From Bacteroidales bacterium (GTDB lineage Bacteria; Bacteroidota; Bacteroidia; Bacteroidales; UBA932): DNA of 14,718 bases. This document shows, piece by piece, positions 14,143 to 14,718 of this stretch. Position 1 is the stretch's first letter. Every line of letters starts with the position of its first letter. The notes beneath the pieces were generated by a model. The model was not told the DNA's origin. It searched no databases and saw only the letters and a list, made by a program, of their open reading frames with translations. The translations under genes and the position numbers were made by a program. The stretch covers positions 1 to 14,718 of the forward strand of contig SFNZ01000039.1 of NCBI GenBank assembly GCA_004552615.1. Reading direction: 5' to 3'.

Positions 14143-14718
14143 ATGAAAAAGTTTTTCATGTTTTTGGCAGTAGCCGGCATTATGGCCGTTTCTGCAAATT
14201 ATGCTTCCGCTCAGGACGAAACAGCATCCAGCGCAGCTGCCACTGAGGCAGTCGCTCCTGCCAACGACCTCGCGGCTCTCACAGCAGCAGCTCCTGAAGT
14301 TCCACTTCACCAGGCTCTCAAGACCAAGTTCATCGAAGGTGGTGCAGGCTTCATGTCCCTGATCATCATCTGCCTTATCATCGGTCTTGCTCTTTCAATC
14401 GAGAGAATTCTCTATCTGACATTCTCCAAGACCAACACCAAGAAGCTTCTTGAGGCTATCGAGGCTGCTCTTGCTGAAGGTGGTGTAGAGAAGGCAAAGG
14501 AAGTATGCCGCAACACACGCGGTCCTGTGGCAAGCATATTCTATCAGGGCCTCCTCCGCTACGACCAGGGTGTTGAAGTAGTTGAGAAAACCATCGTTTC
14601 TTACGGTTCCGTACAGATGAGCCTCATGGAGAACGGTCTCTCATGGATTTCCCTCTTCATCGCCATCGCTCCGTCTCTCGGATTCCTTGGAACCGTTATC
14701 GGTATGATCGAGGCATTC
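14143..14718 (+). CDS. exbB: ExbB/TolQ/MotA family proton channel protein, N-terminal 192 residues
   Basis: The frame starts at ATG 14143 (MKKFFMFLAVAG) and is open to the window end, so the C-terminus is missing. A Sec signal with a likely cut after ASA (residue 23) is followed by an Ala-rich, probably periplasmic stretch (24-60). A membrane segment follows at about 68-92 (MSLIIICLIIGLALSIERIL), then a cytoplasmic helical region with VCRNTRGPVASIFYQGLL. The conserved second membrane region begins with SLFIAIAPSLGFLGTVIGMI (169-188). With ExbD and TonB, ExbB uses the proton motive force to drive outer-membrane transport; ExbD would be expected downstream. Codon use differs sharply from its neighbours (Gly mostly GGT, Arg mostly CGC, many GCT), as in highly expressed genes. 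TolQ is a possible alternative name. Confidence 0.9.
   Translation, partial: MKKFFMFLAVAGIMAVSANYASAQDETASSAAATEAVAPANDLAALTAAAPEVPLHQALKTKFIEGGAGFMSLIIICLIIGLALSIERILYLTFSKTNTKKLLEAIEAALAEGGVEKAKEVCRNTRGPVASIFYQGLLRYDQGVEVVEKTIVSYGSVQMSLMENGLSWISLFIAIAPSLGFLGTVIGMIEAF

Noticed and set aside
1..14718. A novel multi-gene defence, secretion or biosynthetic system
   Set aside because: Every sizeable gene falls in a known housekeeping or envelope family. There is no cluster of unknown genes, transposase, integrase, CRISPR repeat or toxin-antitoxin pair.

Overview
The window reads as a compact chromosomal segment from a member of the Bacteroidota, probably Bacteroidales. The base composition is moderately GC-rich. 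This rests on four things: protein families and gene neighbourhoods typical of that phylum (a Porin_10-like protein beside an MltF-like lytic transglycosylase; pyrE, an SRPBCC protein and a NUDIX gene side by side; an ExbB with a cleavable signal peptide); genes that mostly lack a Shine-Dalgarno sequence; and several upstream boxes resembling the phylum's -33 TTTG / -7 TAnnTTTG promoter. I cannot assign a genus. No mobile element, CRISPR array, tRNA or rRNA was seen, and no stretch longer than 300 bases lacks a gene.

Layout. Positions 1-1548 (+): the C-terminal end of an outer-membrane porin, then an MltF-like lytic transglycosylase, probably one transcript. Positions 1427-4611 (-): an M13 zinc metallopeptidase lipoprotein followed by a LolC/E-type ABC permease that starts inside the peptidase stop codon. 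The permease 3' end overlaps the transglycosylase 3' end by 122 bases in convergent orientation. Positions 4710-5402 (+): a YczE-like membrane protein, divergent from the peptidase. Positions 5407-8892 (-): a likely operon transcribed in the order pyrE, SRPBCC-fold protein, RsmF-like rRNA m5C methyltransferase, exported TPR-like protein. Positions 9004-10748 (+): a NUDIX hydrolase divergent from pyrE, then queA. Positions 10941-14015 (+): dprA, tatD, and a cytoplasmic type I asparaginase. Positions 14143-14718 (+): the start of exbB, cut by the window end.

How the genes fit together. Most of the content is core metabolism and information processing: pyrimidine synthesis, rRNA and tRNA modification, nucleotide or DNA handling, asparagine breakdown. 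The rest is cell-envelope work: porin, murein cleavage, a lipoprotein-export-type permease, a periplasmic peptidase and a proton-motive-force coupling channel. I found no convincing undescribed multi-gene system. What merits a second look is mostly architectural: a 122-base convergent coding overlap, a Gly/Ser-rich tail on the porin, a reduced substrate-binding domain in the transglycosylase, dyads and repeats in the two divergent promoter regions, a tatD promoter built into the dprA stop codon, and a sharp change of codon use in exbB.
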